64,000 nt of DNA from Sphingomonas donggukensis (lineage in GTDB: Bacteria; Pseudomonadota; Alphaproteobacteria; Sphingomonadales; Sphingomonadaceae): contig NZ_CP098401.1 of assembly GCF_023674425.1 (NCBI RefSeq), positions 2,108,001-2,172,000 on the forward strand, given 5' to 3'. This document shows, in pieces, positions 17,840-26,819 of this stretch. Position numbers and translations under genes: made by a program. Positions within the stretch are counted from its first letter, which is position 1; each line of letters starts with the position of its first letter. The notes under the pieces are model-generated. The model was not told where the DNA came from. It saw nothing but the letters and a program-made list of their open reading frames with translations, and searched no databases.

Positions 17840-19240
17840 ATGCGCTACATCAGCACCCGCGGGGCGGCCGAGCCCCTCGATTTCCGCGCGGCGACGCTGG
17901 CGGGCCTTGCGAGCGACGGCGGGCTGTACCTGCCCGAATACTGGCCGACGCTGACGCAGGAAGAAATCTCAGGCCTGCGCGGCCTGTCCTACGCCGAAAC
18001 CGCAGTCCGGATCATGCTGCCGTTCGTCGGCGACACGCTGACCGAGGCCGAACTGCGCGCCATGTGCGAGGCCGCCTATGGCCGCTTCAGCCACGCCGCG
18101 GTCACCCCGCTCGTCCAGCTCGACCAGCGCCACTTCCTGCTCGAGCTGTTCCACGGCCCTACCCTCGCGTTCAAGGACGTCGCGCTCCAGTTCCTGGGAT
18201 TGCTGTTCGAAAAATTTCTGGCCGGAACCGACCAGCATCTGACCATCGTCGGCGCAACCAGCGGCGATACCGGATCGGCGGCGATCGATGCGCTGGCGGG
18301 GCGCGAGCATGTCGATGTGTTCATGTTGCATCCGGTCGGCCGGGTCAGCGACGTCCAGCGCCGCCAGATGACGACGGTGCTCGCCCCCAATATCCACAAC
18401 ATCGCGATCCACGGCGATTTCGATCAGGCGCAGGCGCTGGTGAAGGCGATGTTCAACGACGCCGCCTTTGCCGGACGCTTCACACTGAGCGCGGTCAATT
18501 CGATCAACTGGGCGCGGCTGATGGCGCAGGTGGTCTATTATTTCTACGCGGCCGTGCGCCTCGGCGCACCAGAGCGGGCGGTAGCATTTTCGGTCCCGAC
18601 CGGAAATTTCGGCGACGTGTTCGCGGGCTATGTCGCCGCGCAGATGGGCCTGCCGGTCGCCAAGCTGATCGTCGCCACCAACGTCAACGACATCCTCCAC
18701 CGCGCGCTGTCGGCGGGCGATTATTCCGCCGGCACCGTGACCCCCACCGCGGCGCCGAGCATGGATATCCAGGTCAGCTCGAACTTCGAACGGCTGCTGT
18801 TCGACCTCGGCTGGCGCGACGGTGGGGCGATCGCCGAACAGATGCGCGGGTTCGAGACGACGAAAGCGATGCGCCTGACCAACGCCCAGTCCGAGGGCGC
18901 CGCCGCGCTGTTCGCCAGCGACCGCGTCGAGCCCGGCGACATGGCCGAAGCGATGCGCTGGGCGTGCGCGGAGGCCGGCCAGGTCATCGACCCGCACACC
19001 GCCATCGGCCTCGCCGCCGCGCGCCGCGCCGACCTGCCCGCGGACGTACCCGTCGTGACGCTGGCGACCGCACACGCCGCGAAGTTCGGCGACGCGGTCG
19101 AGCGTGCGACGGGCGTCCGCCCCGCGCTGCCGGGCCGGGTCGGCGACCTCTTCGACCGCGAGGAACGCTACACCACGCTCGACGGCAGCTTCGCCGCGGT
19201 GAGCGGCTTCATCGCCGAACGCGCGATGCCGCGGGGCTGA
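17840..19240 (+). CDS. thrC: Threonine synthase
   Basis: A 466-residue PLP enzyme that converts O-phosphohomoserine to threonine. It has the long class of N-terminus (MRYISTRGAAEPLDF) typical of proteobacterial and fungal enzymes. The PLP lysine is Lys112 in HGPTLAFKD, and the phosphate-binding loop is GATSGDTGSAAIDAL. Length is normal for the class. The ATG begins the expected N-terminus; no strong Shine-Dalgarno is seen. A palindromic repeat follows the stop. Confidence 0.97.
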   Translation: MRYISTRGAAEPLDFRAATLAGLASDGGLYLPEYWPTLTQEEISGLRGLSYAETAVRIMLPFVGDTLTEAELRAMCEAAYGRFSHAAVTPLVQLDQRHFLLELFHGPTLAFKDVALQFLGLLFEKFLAGTDQHLTIVGATSGDTGSAAIDALAGREHVDVFMLHPVGRVSDVQRRQMTTVLAPNIHNIAIHGDFDQAQALVKAMFNDAAFAGRFTLSAVNSINWARLMAQVVYYFYAAVRLGAPERAVAFSVPTGNFGDVFAGYVAAQMGLPVAKLIVATNVNDILHRALSAGDYSAGTVTPTAAPSMDIQVSSNFERLLFDLGWRDGGAIAEQMRGFETTKAMRLTNAQSEGAAALFASDRVEPGDMAEAMRWACAEAGQVIDPHTAIGLAAARRADLPADVPVVTLATAHAAKFGDAVERATGVRPALPGRVGDLFDREERYTTLDGSFAAVSGFIAERAMPRG

Positions 19241-19252
19241 TCGCACGAAAAT

Positions 19253-19330
19253 GCTTCTCGACTTCGCTCGAAGCGAACGGGCAGAGAGGCGTTTCCCACC
19301 CACCGTTCGTTTCGAGCGAAGTCGAGAAAC
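19253..19330. repeat. 78-bp palindromic repeat pair, arms in reversed order
   Basis: Two 28-nt arms (19253-19280 and 19303-19330) are inverted complements with a 22-nt spacer. The CGAACGG ends point inward, the opposite order to the copies at 48715 and 51904. The right arm ends 6 nt before the ATG of the methyltransferase gene and takes the place of its ribosome binding site. Confidence 0.88.
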
Positions 19331-19336
19331 GGTTTT

Positions 19337-20218
19337 ATGACCCCGATTACCCTCATCGGCGAACCCTGGGCCGACTATGGCCTGCTCGACTCGGGTTATG
19401 GCCGCAAGCTCGAGCGCTACGGCCGTTTCCGCTTCATCCGCCCCGAACCGCAGGCGATGTGGGCACCCGCGCACGACGATTGGGATGCCGACGCCGAGTT
19501 CATCCCCGGCGCGGACGAGGATGGGGGTGGACGCTGGCATTTCGACCGCCCTGTGCCCGCCGACGGCTGGCCGTTGGCGTGGCGCGAGGTCCGCTTTACG
19601 GCCCAGAACACCCCTTTCCGCCACCTCGGCTTCTTTCCCGACATGGCGCCGGTGTGGGACTGGATGCGCGGCACGCTGGCCGATACTGGCAACGCCGCGG
19701 AGAGCCCCGAGTGCCTCAACCTGTTCGGCTACACCGGCGTCGGCACGCTGGCGCTGTCGGCGGCGGGGGCGCGGATGGTGCATGTCGACGCATCGAAGAA
19801 GTCGGTCGATGCCGCCCGCGTCAACGCGCAGCTGTCGGGCATGAACGACAGGCCGGTGCGCTGGCTGGTCGAGGATGCGGGAAAGTTTGTCGCGCGCGAG
19901 GTCCGGCGCGAACGCCGCTACGACGGCATCATCCTCGATCCGCCGAAATGGGGCCGCGGCCCGAACGGCGAGGTGTGGAAGCTGGAGGAAAGCCTGCCGC
20001 GCATGATCGCCGATTGCCGCAAGCTGCTCGACGCCGAATCGCGGTTCCTGTTCCTGACGGTGTACGCGGTGCGCCTGTCGGCACTCGCGATCGGTGAGCT
20101 CGTCCGCCAGCAGTTCGCCGACCTGCCCGGTACCGTCGAATGCGGCGAGCTGGGCGTGCGCGAGGAAGCCCGCGGCCTTACCCTGCCGACCGCGATCTTC
20201 GCGCGGTGGAGCCGGTAG
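19337..20218 (+). CDS. Class I SAM-dependent methyltransferase (RlmI/RlmK-like)
   Basis: A 293-residue methyltransferase related to the catalytic half of 23S rRNA m5C/m7G methyltransferases RlmI and RlmK, without a PUA domain. The SAM-binding motif I is LNLFGYTGVGTLALS, the acidic motif is VHVDASKKSVDAAR, and the catalytic motif IV is LDPPKWGRG. The target could be rRNA or another nucleic acid; sequence does not decide. The ATG at 19337 follows a palindromic repeat by 6 nt with no purine-rich site upstream, so the true start or translation mode is uncertain. Confidence 0.85.
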   Translation: MTPITLIGEPWADYGLLDSGYGRKLERYGRFRFIRPEPQAMWAPAHDDWDADAEFIPGADEDGGGRWHFDRPVPADGWPLAWREVRFTAQNTPFRHLGFFPDMAPVWDWMRGTLADTGNAAESPECLNLFGYTGVGTLALSAAGARMVHVDASKKSVDAARVNAQLSGMNDRPVRWLVEDAGKFVAREVRRERRYDGIILDPPKWGRGPNGEVWKLEESLPRMIADCRKLLDAESRFLFLTVYAVRLSALAIGELVRQQFADLPGTVECGELGVREEARGLTLPTAIFARWSR

Positions 20219-20222
20219 GGCG

Positions 20223-20864
20223 CTAATCCCGCCCCATCCGGATCGCCGCGCCGGCCACGAACGGCCCGCCGGCGACCAGCAGCAAACTTACCGCCCCCAG
20301 CAGTTTCAGCGCGCCGACCCCGCCCTCCAGCGAGCCCGCGCCGAAGATCAGCAGCGGCACCGCCACCGGCAGCATGACGAGGCCCGCAAGCGCCCCTGCC
20401 CCGCGCAAACCGCCGACCAGCGCCGCCGTCGCCACACCCAGCGCCGCCAGTCCCGGCGTGCCGATGAGCAACCCCAGCTCGACCCGCGCCAGCACCTCCC
20501 CCGACAGCCCCAGCAGCCCCGCCACCAGCACGCTCGCCAGCATCAGCGGCGGCGCGAAGCCCACCCAGTGGCCGATCATCTTGCCCGCCGCGACCAGCGC
20601 CATCGGCACCTCGCGCACCGCCAGCTGGTCGAGCACGCCGCTCTCCACATCGGGCGCGACCAGTCGCTCGACCGGCAGCAGCGCGGCGAGCAATGCCGCC
20701 GCCCACACCACCCCCCCGCCGACCCGCGCGAGCAGGCGCGCATCGGGACCGATCGCAAACGGGAACAGGATGCTGACGAGCAGGAAGAACGCGATCGGCA
20801 GCAGCATGCCGCCGCTGGTCCAACCGCGCCGCACCTCGCGCCAGGCGATCGCCCACACGATCAC
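20223..20864 (-). CDS. ccmB: Haem exporter protein CcmB
   Basis: A 213-residue membrane subunit of the CcmAB complex, which drives release of holo-CcmE during cytochrome c maturation. It has about six membrane helices, starts VIVWAIAWREVRRGW and carries the charged DVESGVLDQLAVREVP loop typical of CcmB. The GTG start overlaps the ccmA stop (GTGA). Only ccmA and ccmB are here, so the other ccm genes must lie elsewhere. Confidence 0.94.
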   Translation of the reverse strand: MIVWAIAWREVRRGWTSGGMLLPIAFFLLVSILFPFAIGPDARLLARVGGGVVWAAALLAALLPVERLVAPDVESGVLDQLAVREVPMALVAAGKMIGHWVGFAPPLMLASVLVAGLLGLSGEVLARVELGLLIGTPGLAALGVATAALVGGLRGAGALAGLVMLPVAVPLLIFGAGSLEGGVGALKLLGAVSLLLVAGGPFVAGAAIRMGRD

Positions 20865-21427
20865 AGCGCCACCTCGACCGCGCCGGGCAGGTCGATCGGC
20901 AGGTGCGTCGCCACCAGCGCGACGCCGCCGCCGGTGCGGTGGCGCGCGACGATCCCCTCCAGCACCGCGACCGATGCCGTGTCGAGGCCGTTGGCGGGCT
21001 CATCGAGCAGCCAGATGTCGGCACAGCTGGCGATGACGCGGGCGAGCGCGGCACGCTTTCGCTGTCCGGTCGACAGCCACCGCACCGGCACGTCGCCGGC
21101 GCTGCCCAGCCCGACCGCGTCGAGCGCGCCCGCGACCGCATCGCCACGCCCGTCCAATCCCGCCCACCAGCCGATCGCCGCCGCCAGCGGACGCTCCCCG
21201 TCCAGCGCGGCATGTTCGGTCATCAATGCGATGCGACCCTCCCGCGCCACCCGCCCCTCACTCGGCGCAAGCAGCCCGGCGGCGATGCGGATCAGACTCG
21301 ACTTGCCGACGCCATTGGGACCGGTGACGACCGCGGCTTCCCCAGCCGACAGCGCCACATCGACGCCCGCGAACAGGTCGCGCCCGCCGCGCACGCATGC
21401 CACCCCCTCCAGCCGCAGCGCCGTCAC
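20861..21427 (-). CDS. ccmA: Cytochrome c biogenesis ATP-binding protein CcmA
   Basis: A 188-residue ABC ATPase partner of CcmB. Walker A is GPNGVGKSS (36-44), the signature is LSTGQRKRAALARV and Walker B is IWLLDEP with a following NGLD D-loop. It is short, as usual for CcmA. The GTG at 21427 overlaps the stop of the upstream metallopeptidase gene. The longer open frame upstream is that gene's shadow. Confidence 0.94.
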   Translation of the reverse strand: MTALRLEGVACVRGGRDLFAGVDVALSAGEAAVVTGPNGVGKSSLIRIAAGLLAPSEGRVAREGRIALMTEHAALDGERPLAAAIGWWAGLDGRGDAVAGALDAVGLGSAGDVPVRWLSTGQRKRAALARVIASCADIWLLDEPANGLDTASVAVLEGIVARHRTGGGVALVATHLPIDLPGAVEVAL

Positions 21428-21825
21428 CCCGCAAAATCCTCCAGCGCGTGCATGGCTTCGTCGCTCAGCCCGAAATGATGCCCGACCTCGTGGATGACGA
21501 TGTGGTGGACCAGCGTGACCAAATCCTCGCCGTTCGCCACCCATTCATCGAGGATCGCGCGGCGATAGAGGTGGATGCGATCGGGCAGCGCGCCGCTCTC
21601 CATCGACGATTTCTCGCCGATCGGGCGCCCGGCATAGATGCCGGTCAGGTCGTACGGATCCTCGATCTCCAGCGCGTCGAGAGTCTCGTCGTCGGCCCAT
21701 TCCTCGACGATCAGCACGACGTCGCCCAAATGATCTGCAAACGGCGCCGGAATGCGCGCCAAGGCGGCACGTGCCAATTCCTCGATTGCGGCCGCGGTCG
21801 GCGCGGTGCGGTCTTGCCCGGTCAT
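21424..21825 (-). CDS. Zincin-like metallopeptidase family protein
   Basis: A protein of about 133 residues with the minigluzincin pattern HEVGHHFGLSD near the C-terminus: the HExxH zinc site plus a downstream acidic residue. Matching proteins are small, soluble and uncharacterised. DDETLDALEIEDPYDLTGIY is a conserved stretch of the family. Starts at 21843, 21837 or 21825 are all possible; the last gives the most typical length. It is the first gene of a coupled set with ccmA and ccmB and is divergent from phhB. Confidence 0.83.
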   Translation of the reverse strand: MTGQDRTAPTAAAIEELARAALARIPAPFADHLGDVVLIVEEWADDETLDALEIEDPYDLTGIYAGRPIGEKSSMESGALPDRIHLYRRAILDEWVANGEDLVTLVHHIVIHEVGHHFGLSDEAMHALEDFAG

Positions 21826-21875
21826 CGCCGCCGACATAGGCATGCACCGACACGCGCGGCAAGGACGGGACGGTA

Positions 21876-22166
21876 ATGATCGAGGCTCTGAACGAACAGG
21901 AACGCGCCGACGCGCTCGATGGCCTGCCCGACTGGGATTACGACGACGCCCGCGACGCGATCACGCGCAGCTTCACCTTCGAGAATTTTTCCGAAGCCTT
22001 CGCGTTCATGACTCAGGTCGCGCTGATGGCGGAAAAGGCCGATCACCACCCCGAATGGTCGAACGTGTACAACCGCGTCGACGTGCTGCTGACCACCCAC
22101 GACGCCGGCGGCCTGTCGGCGCGCGACGTCGAGATGGCGGGGCAGATCGACACGCTGGTGGACTGA
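21876..22166 (+). CDS. phhB: 4a-hydroxytetrahydrobiopterin dehydratase
   Basis: A 96-residue pterin-4a-carbinolamine dehydratase (DCoH family). It recycles the 4a-hydroxy pterin formed by aromatic amino acid hydroxylases. The active-site stretch [18 protein letters not shown], with its histidine pair, followed by [10 protein letters not shown], is diagnostic. No phenylalanine hydroxylase lies in the window, so partner or alternative roles (molybdopterin-related dehydratase) cannot be judged. Confidence 0.94.
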   Translation: MIEALNEQERADALDGLPDWDYDDARDAITRSFTFENFSEAFAFMTQVALMAEKADHHPEWSNVYNRVDVLLTTHDAGGLSARDVEMAGQIDTLVD

Positions 22167-22179
22167 ACTCGACCCCTCA

Positions 22180-22247
22180 CCGTTCGTCCTGAGCTTGTCG
22201 AAGGACGTGTTCCGGGGCATGTGCTCCGACAAGCTCAGCACGAACGG
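22180..22247. repeat. 68-bp palindromic repeat, TGAGC-type
   Basis: Inverted arms begin CCGTTCGTCCTGAGCTTGTCG and end with its near complement CGACAAGCTCAGCACGAACGG. It fills the phhB-SDR convergent gap. Related forms are at 31353, 43359 and 53334. It may serve as a bidirectional transcription barrier. Confidence 0.85.
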
Positions 22248-22262
22248 TGGTAATTTACGCGC

Positions 22263-23045
22263 TCATTTTTCGCTCGCCACCCCCCGCCGCATCATCTTGC
22301 GCATCCGCCCGGGCATCCAGCGCGCGGCGAAGCGCATGCGATCGGCGGTCTTGCCGACATAGGTGAACAGCGCATCGCCGTGGACCGCACGCCACGCTGC
22401 ATCGGCCACGTCCTCGGCACGCGACAACTCCAGCCCCGCGGCGGTCACCGTCTCGCGGATCGATTGGTTCGACCCGTGGCTGGGGTGTTGCAACAGCGGC
22501 GTGTCGATGAACGCGGGGATCAGCCCGCGGACCTTGATCCCGTCGCCATACCATTCGCCGTCCAGCGCCTCGGTCAGCGCGCGCACCCCGAACTTCGTCG
22601 CCGAATAGGTCGCCAGGCCCGACGAGCCGTAGATCGCCGAGGCCGACGCGGTGTTGAGCAGGCACGACCCCTGCGTCCGCTTCAGATAGGCATGGCCGAT
22701 CCGCGCGCCGTAGATCGCAGCCGTCAGGTTGATCGCGACGGTCCGCTCGATCTCGTCGAACGGCGCCTCGGCGATCGGCCCGCCCATCGGCACCCCGGCA
22801 TTGTTGGCGAGCACGTCGAGCCGCCCCGCCTTGGCGGTGAAATCGTCGAGCGCAGCGGTCCACGCGTCGGGCTCGCGCACGTCCATCCGGTAGGTGTCGG
22901 CCCCGCTCGGAAGCAACGCGGCGGTTTCGGCGAGCCCGGTCGCATTCACGTCGGCGATCCCGACGCGCCAGCCCTCGCGCGCAAACCGCTCGGCGATCGC
23001 GCGTCCGATGCCCGACGCCCCGCCCGTGATGAAGATCGCCTGCAC
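22263..23045 (-). CDS. Short-chain dehydrogenase/reductase
   Basis: A 260-residue classical SDR oxidoreductase. The nucleotide-binding motif is TGGASGIG (about 7-14), the structural motif is NNAGVP, and the catalytic Ser...Tyr-x3-Lys is complete in TASASAIYGSSGLATYSATK. An Asp near the end of the second strand (IADVN) suggests NAD(H) preference. The C-terminal tail is basic and hydrophobic. The GTG at 23045 is chosen because GGAGAGG lies just upstream and MQAIFITGG is a natural N-terminus. It is divergent from the ABC transporter ATPase by 48 bp. The substrate is unknown. Confidence 0.88.
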   Translation of the reverse strand: MQAIFITGGASGIGRAIAERFAREGWRVGIADVNATGLAETAALLPSGADTYRMDVREPDAWTAALDDFTAKAGRLDVLANNAGVPMGGPIAEAPFDEIERTVAINLTAAIYGARIGHAYLKRTQGSCLLNTASASAIYGSSGLATYSATKFGVRALTEALDGEWYGDGIKVRGLIPAFIDTPLLQHPSHGSNQSIRETVTAAGLELSRAEDVADAAWRAVHGDALFTYVGKTADRMRFAARWMPGRMRKMMRRGVASEK

Positions 23046-23093
23046 GTACCTCTCCCTTTGACCCCGCCGCCACCCTCGCCCACAGTCGCGGCG

Positions 23094-23852
23094 ATGGAAA
23101 GCCCCGCGCTCGCATTCGACCAGGTCGGCGTCACCTATCCGGGCGGCGCGGTGGCGGTAGCGGGCGTATCGGTGCGCGTCGCGCCCGGCAGCTTCGTCGC
23201 CCTGGTCGGGCAATCGGGCTCGGGCAAGTCGACGCTGCTGAAGACCGCCAACCGCCTCGTCGCCGCCACCACCGGCCGCGTGACGATCGACGGGCAGGAC
23301 GTGACCGCGGAGGCGCCCCACGCCTTGCGCCGCCGCATCGGCTATGTCTTCCAGGGCGTCGGCCTGTTCCCGCACATGACGGTCGCCGAGAACATTGCGG
23401 TGCCGCTGCGGCTGGAGGGGCGGCGCGACGACGCGCGGGTGGCCGAACTCCTCGACCTCGTCGACCTGCCCCGCGACCTCGGCACCCGCCGCCCCGCCGC
23501 CCTGTCGGGCGGTCAGCGCCAGCGCGTCGGCGTCGCCCGCGCGCTGGCGAACGGGGCGCGGCTGCTGCTGATGGACGAACCGTTCGGCGCGCTCGATCCG
23601 GTCACCCGCGACACGCTCGGACGGCGCGTGCGCGAGCTGCACGACCGGCTCGGCCTGACCACGATCATGGTGACGCACGACATGGCCGAGGCGCTGCTGC
23701 TCGCAGACCGCGTGCTGGTGATGGCGGAGGGACGTTTCGTCGCCGACGAGACGCCCGCGGCGCTGCTCGGCGGCGCCGGCGGCGCGGTCGCGCAGGGGCT
23801 GGTCGCGGTGCCGAAGGCGCAGATGCAGGCGCTGGCGGAGCTCACCGCATGA
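23094..23852 (+). CDS. Quaternary-amine/osmoprotectant ABC transporter ATPase
   Basis: A 252-residue ATP-binding subunit of the OpuC/ProV type. Walker A is GQSGSGKST (39-47), the signature is LSGGQRQRVGVARAL, and Walker B is LLLMDEPFGALDP. It lacks the C-terminal CBS pair that many OpuCA and ProV proteins use to sense ionic strength. The stop overlaps the start of the fused permease/binding protein gene (ATGA). Glycine betaine, choline or carnitine are likely family substrates, but the binding pocket was not resolved. Confidence 0.9.
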   Translation: MESPALAFDQVGVTYPGGAVAVAGVSVRVAPGSFVALVGQSGSGKSTLLKTANRLVAATTGRVTIDGQDVTAEAPHALRRRIGYVFQGVGLFPHMTVAENIAVPLRLEGRRDDARVAELLDLVDLPRDLGTRRPAALSGGQRQRVGVARALANGARLLLMDEPFGALDPVTRDTLGRRVRELHDRLGLTTIMVTHDMAEALLLADRVLVMAEGRFVADETPAALLGGAGGAVAQGLVAVPKAQMQALAELTA

Positions 23853-25354
23853 CCGCGGCCTGGGGCCGCGTGCCCGACCTGCTCGCCGCGCACCTCCTGC
23901 TGTCGTTCGCCGCGCTCGCGCTCGGCCTCGCGGTCGCACTGCCGCTGATCGTGCTGGCCAGCCGCAACGCCGCGGTCGCGCGCATCGCACTGGGGTTCGC
24001 CAGCCTCGTCCAGACGATCCCGGCCCTCGCGCTGCTCGCGCTGTTCTTCCCGATCCTGTTCTGGCTCGGCCTGCCGCCGCTCGGCTTCCTGCCTGCGCTC
24101 CTTGCGTTGTCGCTCTATGCGCTGCTGCCGATCCTCCGGAACGGGGTCACCGGCCTCGCCGGGCTCGATCCCGCGGTGATCGAGGCGGCGGATGGCATCG
24201 GCATGACGCCGGCGCAAAAGCTGCGTCTGGTCGAGGCGCCGCTGGTGCTGCCCGTGCTGATGGCCGGCATCCGCACCGCCGCGGTGTGGACGATCGGCGC
24301 GGCGACGCTGGCGACGACGGTGGGGCAGCCGAGTCTGGGCGACCTGATCTTCGCTGGGCTCCAGACGCAGGCTTGGCCGCTGGTACTGGCGGGCTGCATC
24401 GCGTCTGCCGGGCTTGCCATCGCGGTCGATGCACTGCTTGGGCTGGCGGAGCGAGGTATCGCCACCGGGCGGCGCTGGCTGTGGGGCGCCAGCCTCGCGG
24501 TGCTGGCGATCGCCGCGGGCATCGCCATCGCCCCGCGCTTCGCCGCAAAGCCCGACAGCGTCGTCGTCGGCGCCAAGAATTTCGCCGAACAGTTCATCCT
24601 TGCCCGCCTGATCGGCCAGCGGCTGGAGGCGGCGGGCTATGCCGTCACCTACCGCGAGGGGCTCGGCTCGGCGGTGGCCTATGGCGCGCTGAAGACCGGC
24701 GCGATCGACGTGTACGTCGACTATGCCGGCACGATCTGGACCGGCGAAATGAAGCGCAGCGACACGCCCCCCGCGGCGCGGATGCTGCCCGCGATCGACG
24801 CCTGGGCACGCGCGACCAGTGGCGTGCGGCTGGTCGGCCCGCTCGGGTTCGAGAACGCCTATGCCTTTGCGATGAAGGGTGCGGATGCGAAGCGCCGCGG
24901 CATCGCCACGCTCGCCGATCTCGCCGCGCAATCGGGACAGTTGCGGCTCGGCGCCGACCTCGAATTTCTCGACCGCCCCGAATGGGCCGCGGTCCAGCGC
25001 GCCTATCCGATGCGCTTCGCCACCGCGCGCGCATACAGCCCCAGCTTCATGTACGCCTCGCTCGGCAGCGGGACGTCGGACGTCATCTCCGCCTTCTCCT
25101 CCGATGGCCGCATCGCCGCCGACGGCCTCGTCACGCTCACCGATCCGAAGGGCGCGATCCCCCGCTACGACGCGATCCTGCTGGTCGCGCCGCGGCGAGC
25201 CGGCGACGCGCGGTTCGCCGCAGCGTTGCGCCCGCTGCTGAATGCGATTCCGGTCGGCGTGATGCGCAAGGCCAATTATCTGGTCGATCGCGACACCGAC
25301 AAACGCACGCCCGACGAGGCCGCGCGGTGGCTGGCAAAGGCGATTTCGCGCTAG
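23849..25354 (+). CDS. Fused ABC permease and substrate-binding protein (OpuC type)
   Basis: A 501-residue fusion. Residues 1-210 are a binding-protein-dependent permease domain with about six helices and an EAA-like loop (VIEAADGIGMTPAQKL). Residues 235-500 are an OpuAC-type substrate-binding domain, seen in VVVGAKNFAEQFILARLIGQ and DVYVDYAGTIWTGE. Fusion tethers the receptor to the transporter. With the coupled ATPase upstream it forms a complete two-gene importer for quaternary amines. It ends 1 bp from the convergent uxaC stop. Confidence 0.9.
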   Translation: MTAAWGRVPDLLAAHLLLSFAALALGLAVALPLIVLASRNAAVARIALGFASLVQTIPALALLALFFPILFWLGLPPLGFLPALLALSLYALLPILRNGVTGLAGLDPAVIEAADGIGMTPAQKLRLVEAPLVLPVLMAGIRTAAVWTIGAATLATTVGQPSLGDLIFAGLQTQAWPLVLAGCIASAGLAIAVDALLGLAERGIATGRRWLWGASLAVLAIAAGIAIAPRFAAKPDSVVVGAKNFAEQFILARLIGQRLEAAGYAVTYREGLGSAVAYGALKTGAIDVYVDYAGTIWTGEMKRSDTPPAARMLPAIDAWARATSGVRLVGPLGFENAYAFAMKGADAKRRGIATLADLAAQSGQLRLGADLEFLDRPEWAAVQRAYPMRFATARAYSPSFMYASLGSGTSDVISAFSSDGRIAADGLVTLTDPKGAIPRYDAILLVAPRRAGDARFAAALRPLLNAIPVGVMRKANYLVDRDTDKRTPDEAARWLAKAISR

Positions 25355-25355
25355 A

Positions 25356-26765
25356 TCAAATCCGGTACGCCCTCCGCACCAGTCCGCTGGTCAGCTCGTG
25401 CGCCAGCTCGGCGGCTTCCCAATCCTCCAGCCGGTGCTCCGCCACCAGCCGCGCGAGGAACCCGCAGTCCACCCGCCGCGCCACATCATGCCGCGCCGGG
25501 ATCGACAGGAACGCGCGGGTGTCGTCGTTGAAACCGACCGTGTTGTAGAAGCCTGCCGTCTCCGTCGTCATCTCGCGGAAGCGGCGCATGCCCTCGGGTG
25601 AGTCATGGAACCACCACGCCGGCCCTAGCTTCAGGCACGGATAATGCCCGGCAAGCGGCGCCAGCTCGCGCGCATAGGTCGATTCATCCAGCGTGAAGAG
25701 GATGATCGACAGTTCGGTCGACGTCCCGAACCGGTCGAGCAACGGCTTCAGCGCGGTGACGTAATCGGTGCGGGTCGGGATGTCGGCGCCCTTGTCGCGC
25801 CCGTGGCTCGCGAACAGCCCGCCATTGTGGTTGCGGAAACTGCCGGGATGGATCTGCATGACCATCCCGTCCTCGACGCTCATCGCCGCCATTTCGGTCA
25901 GCATCTGCGCGCGGAACAGTTCGGCGTCGGCGGGGGTCCAGTCGCCCCCGGTAATCTTGCGGAACAGCGCCTCGGCTTCGGCGGGCGACAGGTTCGCGGT
26001 CGCAGCGGTCGGGTGGCCGTGGTCGGTAGCGGTGGCGCCCGCCGCGCGGAAATCGGCGCGGCGCTTGCGGTGCGCGGCAAGGTAGCCGGGCCAGCTCCAC
26101 ACATCCTCGCTGGTCAACTCGGCAAAGCGCGCCATCGCACGGGGAAACACCTCGTGCTCGACATCGATCACGCCATCGGGGCGATAGGTCGTGACTACCC
26201 GGCCACCCCAGCCCGATGCGCGGATCGCGGCGTGGTGGTCCAGGCTGTCGTGCGCACCCTCGGTCGTTGCCAGGAACTCGATCCCGAACCGGTCGAACAG
26301 CGCGCGCGGGCGAAACGCGTCGCTCGCCAGCTTCTCTCCGATCGTGTCGAAATACCGGTCGGCGGTGGCCGGCTCCAGCGCGATTTCGAACCCGAACACC
26401 TCGGCAAAAACATGGTCGAGCCACAGCCGCGATGGCGTCCCGCGGAACAGGTGATAGTGTTCGGCGAACAGCCGCCAGCTCTCCCGCGGATCGGTCGCCG
26501 GGGCCACTCCCTGCGCCGGCACGCCCAGCGCCTCCAGCGGCACCCCATGCGAATAGAGCATCCGGTAGAGGTAATGGTCCGGCGCCAGCAGCAGCTCGCT
26601 CGCATTCGACCAATTGGCGTCGGTCGCGAACCACGCCGGGTCGGTGTGGCCGTGCGGGCTGACGATCGGCAGGAGCGCGACCTCAGCATAGAGCGCGCGG
26701 GCGATGTCGCGGGTGCGCGGGTCGGCGGGGAACAGGCGGTCGGGGTGCAGGATCAGCGGGCGCAA
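25356..26765 (-). CDS. uxaC: Glucuronate (uronate) isomerase
   Basis: A 469-residue amidohydrolase-superfamily enzyme that converts D-glucuronate to D-fructuronate and D-galacturonate to D-tagaturonate. It has LPIVSPHGHTDPAWFA with the early HxH metal site, and QIHPGSFRNHN in the later barrel. Length fits the family. A TTG start at 26765 is chosen because GGAGAGG precedes it by 5 nt and it gives the normal LILHPDRLFP N-terminus. No other uronate-pathway gene is adjacent, which is unusual. Confidence 0.93.
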   Translation of the reverse strand: MRPLILHPDRLFPADPRTRDIARALYAEVALLPIVSPHGHTDPAWFATDANWSNASELLLAPDHYLYRMLYSHGVPLEALGVPAQGVAPATDPRESWRLFAEHYHLFRGTPSRLWLDHVFAEVFGFEIALEPATADRYFDTIGEKLASDAFRPRALFDRFGIEFLATTEGAHDSLDHHAAIRASGWGGRVVTTYRPDGVIDVEHEVFPRAMARFAELTSEDVWSWPGYLAAHRKRRADFRAAGATATDHGHPTAATANLSPAEAEALFRKITGGDWTPADAELFRAQMLTEMAAMSVEDGMVMQIHPGSFRNHNGGLFASHGRDKGADIPTRTDYVTALKPLLDRFGTSTELSIILFTLDESTYARELAPLAGHYPCLKLGPAWWFHDSPEGMRRFREMTTETAGFYNTVGFNDDTRAFLSIPARHDVARRVDCGFLARLVAEHRLEDWEAAELAHELTSGLVRRAYRI

Positions 26766-26819
26766 TCGACCTCTCCGATGGGTTTGACACCGGTTACCGC
26801 GCGCGACCGCGCTTGGCAA

